Both the position numbers and the translations under genes were made by a program. The notes under the pieces are model-generated. The model saw nothing but the letters and a program-made list of their open reading frames with translations, did not search any database and was not told where the DNA came from. Below are positions 62,784 to 64,000 of a stretch of 64,000 nucleotides of DNA, piece after piece (the stretch's first letter is position 1; every line of letters begins with the position of its first letter). The stretch comes from UBA11795 sp964652755. Its GTDB lineage: Bacteria; Chloroflexota; Dehalococcoidia; Lucifugimonadales; UBA826. The DNA is taken from positions 1 to 64,000 of the forward strand of contig CAZZBP010000003.1 in NCBI GenBank assembly GCA_964652755.1. Reading direction: 5' to 3'.

Positions 62784-62810
62784 AACCTTTACCCTAATTA
62801 TATGTATAAA

Positions 62811-63461
62811 TCACTGACGGCTGAATTTAAGACCTATCTCTATTCGTGCACTGAGTGCGAGGTTACTACTCTCTTTGTCTATGTGCGCTCTGCAGGTGGT
62901 CAGCCGACTCTCACATGAGTCCATGGCTAATAATCTTTGGCGTTCATTCATATCAACTTGCAGGATCTGAGCAAGAAAGTATGACAGTCTGAGTGGATCT
63001 GAAGGGGCATAGGTATTATTGATCCAGCCTCCCCTCATGCTTAATAAGTATTTTAAGTGCTTTGAAACAGTTTCTTTGGCCAAATTCAATTCATGGTTAG
63101 AGACTTCATGCTTTTGAGTTTTTTCGTCAGCCACTACCAGTGCCGTTATGAAAGGCTTATCTTCAATTATTTCGAGTATCTGAAATCTTTCTTCTCCGAT
63201 TGCTGTTATATGCAACCTGTCCATTGAAGATTGATTTACTGTCAATACTCTTGCTATTGTGCCTATATCGTGAGGGATCGCAGATCCTCCTACCTCCATA
63301 CCGTCTTTGATAAGAACCACACCAAATCGCCCATCTGATTCTAAGCAAACCTTCATCATCCTCTTATATCGTTCCTCAAAAACTTGTAAAGGGATTGTTG
63401 CCCCTGGAAAGAGCACTGTATGGAGTGGGAAAAGAGGCAATCTTCGGGTTTCAGATGTCAT
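62811..63461 (-). CDS. LON substrate-binding-domain protein
   Basis: 216 aa. LPLFPLHTVLFPGATIPLQVFEERYKRMM and the following beta-rich region match the N-terminal domain of Lon protease, as a stand-alone protein without ATPase or protease parts. Such PF02190-only proteins are common in bacteria; function unclear, possibly protein binding. Divergent from the xdhC-like gene. Confidence 0.88.
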   Translation of the reverse strand: MTSETRRLPLFPLHTVLFPGATIPLQVFEERYKRMMKVCLESDGRFGVVLIKDGMEVGGSAIPHDIGTIARVLTVNQSSMDRLHITAIGEERFQILEIIEDKPFITALVVADEKTQKHEVSNHELNLAKETVSKHLKYLLSMRGGWINNTYAPSDPLRLSYFLAQILQVDMNERQRLLAMDSCESRLTTCRAHIDKESSNLALSARIEIGLKFSRQ

Positions 63462-63635
63462 GGGAAATCACCGACATTGTTCATGATTCTTGAGTATAAT
63501 TATCTTCGCCATCATTAATCAAACAACAATTTGTTTTTATCTTTATCTGATTTATTGATTCATCATTGAATCCGAATCTGCTACTTTGATAACCTTAGAG
63601 CACACAATCACCTCTTAGTTGAGCAGGAGATTTCA

Positions 63636-64000
63636 ATGCAAGAAGTTTTCCATGAAGCCGTAAATAGGCTTGAGAAAGGAGAATCAGTCGTGGTCGCGAC
63701 TGTGATTCGGACGAAAGGTTCCACTCCTCAGAAACCTGGCGCCAAACTTCTAGTAAGGCAGGACGGGACTGGTACAGGAACACTGGGAGGCGGTTGTGTT
63801 GAGGGTGATATATGGTTTGCTGCAAAGCAACTTATGCAGCAAGGTGGTGAGGCGGAATACAGGGAATATGAGCTCAATGAAGAGCTGGCTGCGCAGGATG
63901 GCCTTGTATGCGGCGGTACTATGTACTTCCTTATAGATCCTGTCTATAGCCCCGAAGACTACCTACCTTACGCAAAAGAAATTGACCTCGCTTATAGAGG
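63636..64000 (+). CDS. XdhC/CoxI-family protein, 5' part, cut by the window end
   Basis: The ATG at 63636 follows the ribosome site AGGAGA. The 121 visible residues (VVVATVIRTKGSTPQKPGAKLLVRQ, TLGGGCVEGDIW, LVCGGTMYFLID) are the XdhC_CoxI domain. In relatives this protein binds the molybdenum cofactor and inserts its sulfur into xanthine dehydrogenase-type enzymes. The likely client is the hydroxylase at 53789-57431, but uvrA and others lie between, so the link is inference. Confidence 0.9.
   Translation, partial: MQEVFHEAVNRLEKGESVVVATVIRTKGSTPQKPGAKLLVRQDGTGTGTLGGGCVEGDIWFAAKQLMQQGGEAEYREYELNEELAAQDGLVCGGTMYFLIDPVYSPEDYLPYAKEIDLAYR

Noticed and set aside
62811..63461. Truncated Lon protease gene
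   Set aside because: The product has a clean start and stop and the usual length of stand-alone LON-domain proteins; no remains of an ATPase or protease follow.
1..64000. Mobile elements, CRISPR arrays, prophage
   Set aside because: No transposase, integrase catalytic domain, direct-repeat array or phage structural gene seen. The recombinase-like part at 49380 is only a helical domain joined to GreA.

Overview
The window is a continuous piece of a bacterial chromosome made almost wholly of housekeeping and metabolic genes. There are no insertion sequences, phage genes or CRISPR repeats. GC looks to be in the mid-40s by eye. The gene content suggests a free-living, probably marine, member of the Chloroflexota, most like the SAR202/Dehalococcoidia lineages: an enolase-superfamily dehydratase beside an acyl-CoA ligase, an xanthine-dehydrogenase-like molybdoenzyme operon, a GlcD/GlcF-type FAD/Fe-S oxidase, an F420-type PPOX protein and a DUF5671 membrane protein. 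That placement is inference from gene content; there is no rRNA gene here to confirm it.

Layout: (1) 1-748: tRNA-Lys (cut by the window edge) and signal peptidase I. (2) 870-10851, plus strand: SIMPL-domain lipoprotein, dcd, the riboflavin run ribD-ribE-ribBA-ribH, then an inositol-phosphatase-like enzyme, gamma-glutamyltransferase, a HAD-like protein and mutL. (3) 10871-15818, minus strand: an ABC-2 exporter, GYD and ABM small proteins, and a mazG / small partner / amidase operon. (4) 15889-20192: a DUF1461 membrane protein, a frameshifted aldose-epimerase-like gene, PPOX and GNAT genes, and a two-subunit CoA-transferase. (5) 20211-31700, minus strand: the pyrimidine operon pyrR-pyrB-pyrC-carA-GDPD-carB followed by an osmC-like gene and sbcC, headed by a recognisable PyrR attenuator. 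(6) 31739-42629: Nudix, GNAT, an MBL-fold hydrolase, a six-repeat membrane protein, rph, aroK-aroB-tauE-tgt, then a threonine synthase-like gene with a NIL-domain protein and a CysO-like sulfur carrier. (7) 42766-64000: M16 peptidase, a 3-hydroxyisobutyrate-dehydrogenase-like gene, a FAD/Fe-S oxidase crossed by a 129-N assembly gap, a GreA fusion protein, acyl-CoA ligase plus enolase-family gene, a molybdenum hydroxylase operon ending in a MoaD-like gene, uvrA, an AlaX-like editing protein, an aminotransferase, a LON-domain protein and the start of an XdhC/CoxI gene.

The pyr genes make carbamoyl phosphate and take it to dihydroorotate under PyrR feedback. The rib genes give a complete GTP/ribulose-5-phosphate to riboflavin set apart from the dephosphorylation step. 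aroK-aroB feed the shikimate pathway. The molybdenum hydroxylase operon and the xdhC-like gene probably act together.

The least ordinary points are these. Four genes carry lesions: an in-frame TAG in the SIMPL gene's signal peptide, a TAA in carA, a TGA at the expected catalytic Cys of osmC plus an indel, and two compensating indels in the epimerase gene. Several long inverted repeats straddle stop codons. A threonine synthase / NIL / CysO-like trio suggests sulfur-carrier-dependent amino acid synthesis. The lesions may be sequencing errors; the osmC TGA is the one with a plausible biological alternative (selenocysteine).
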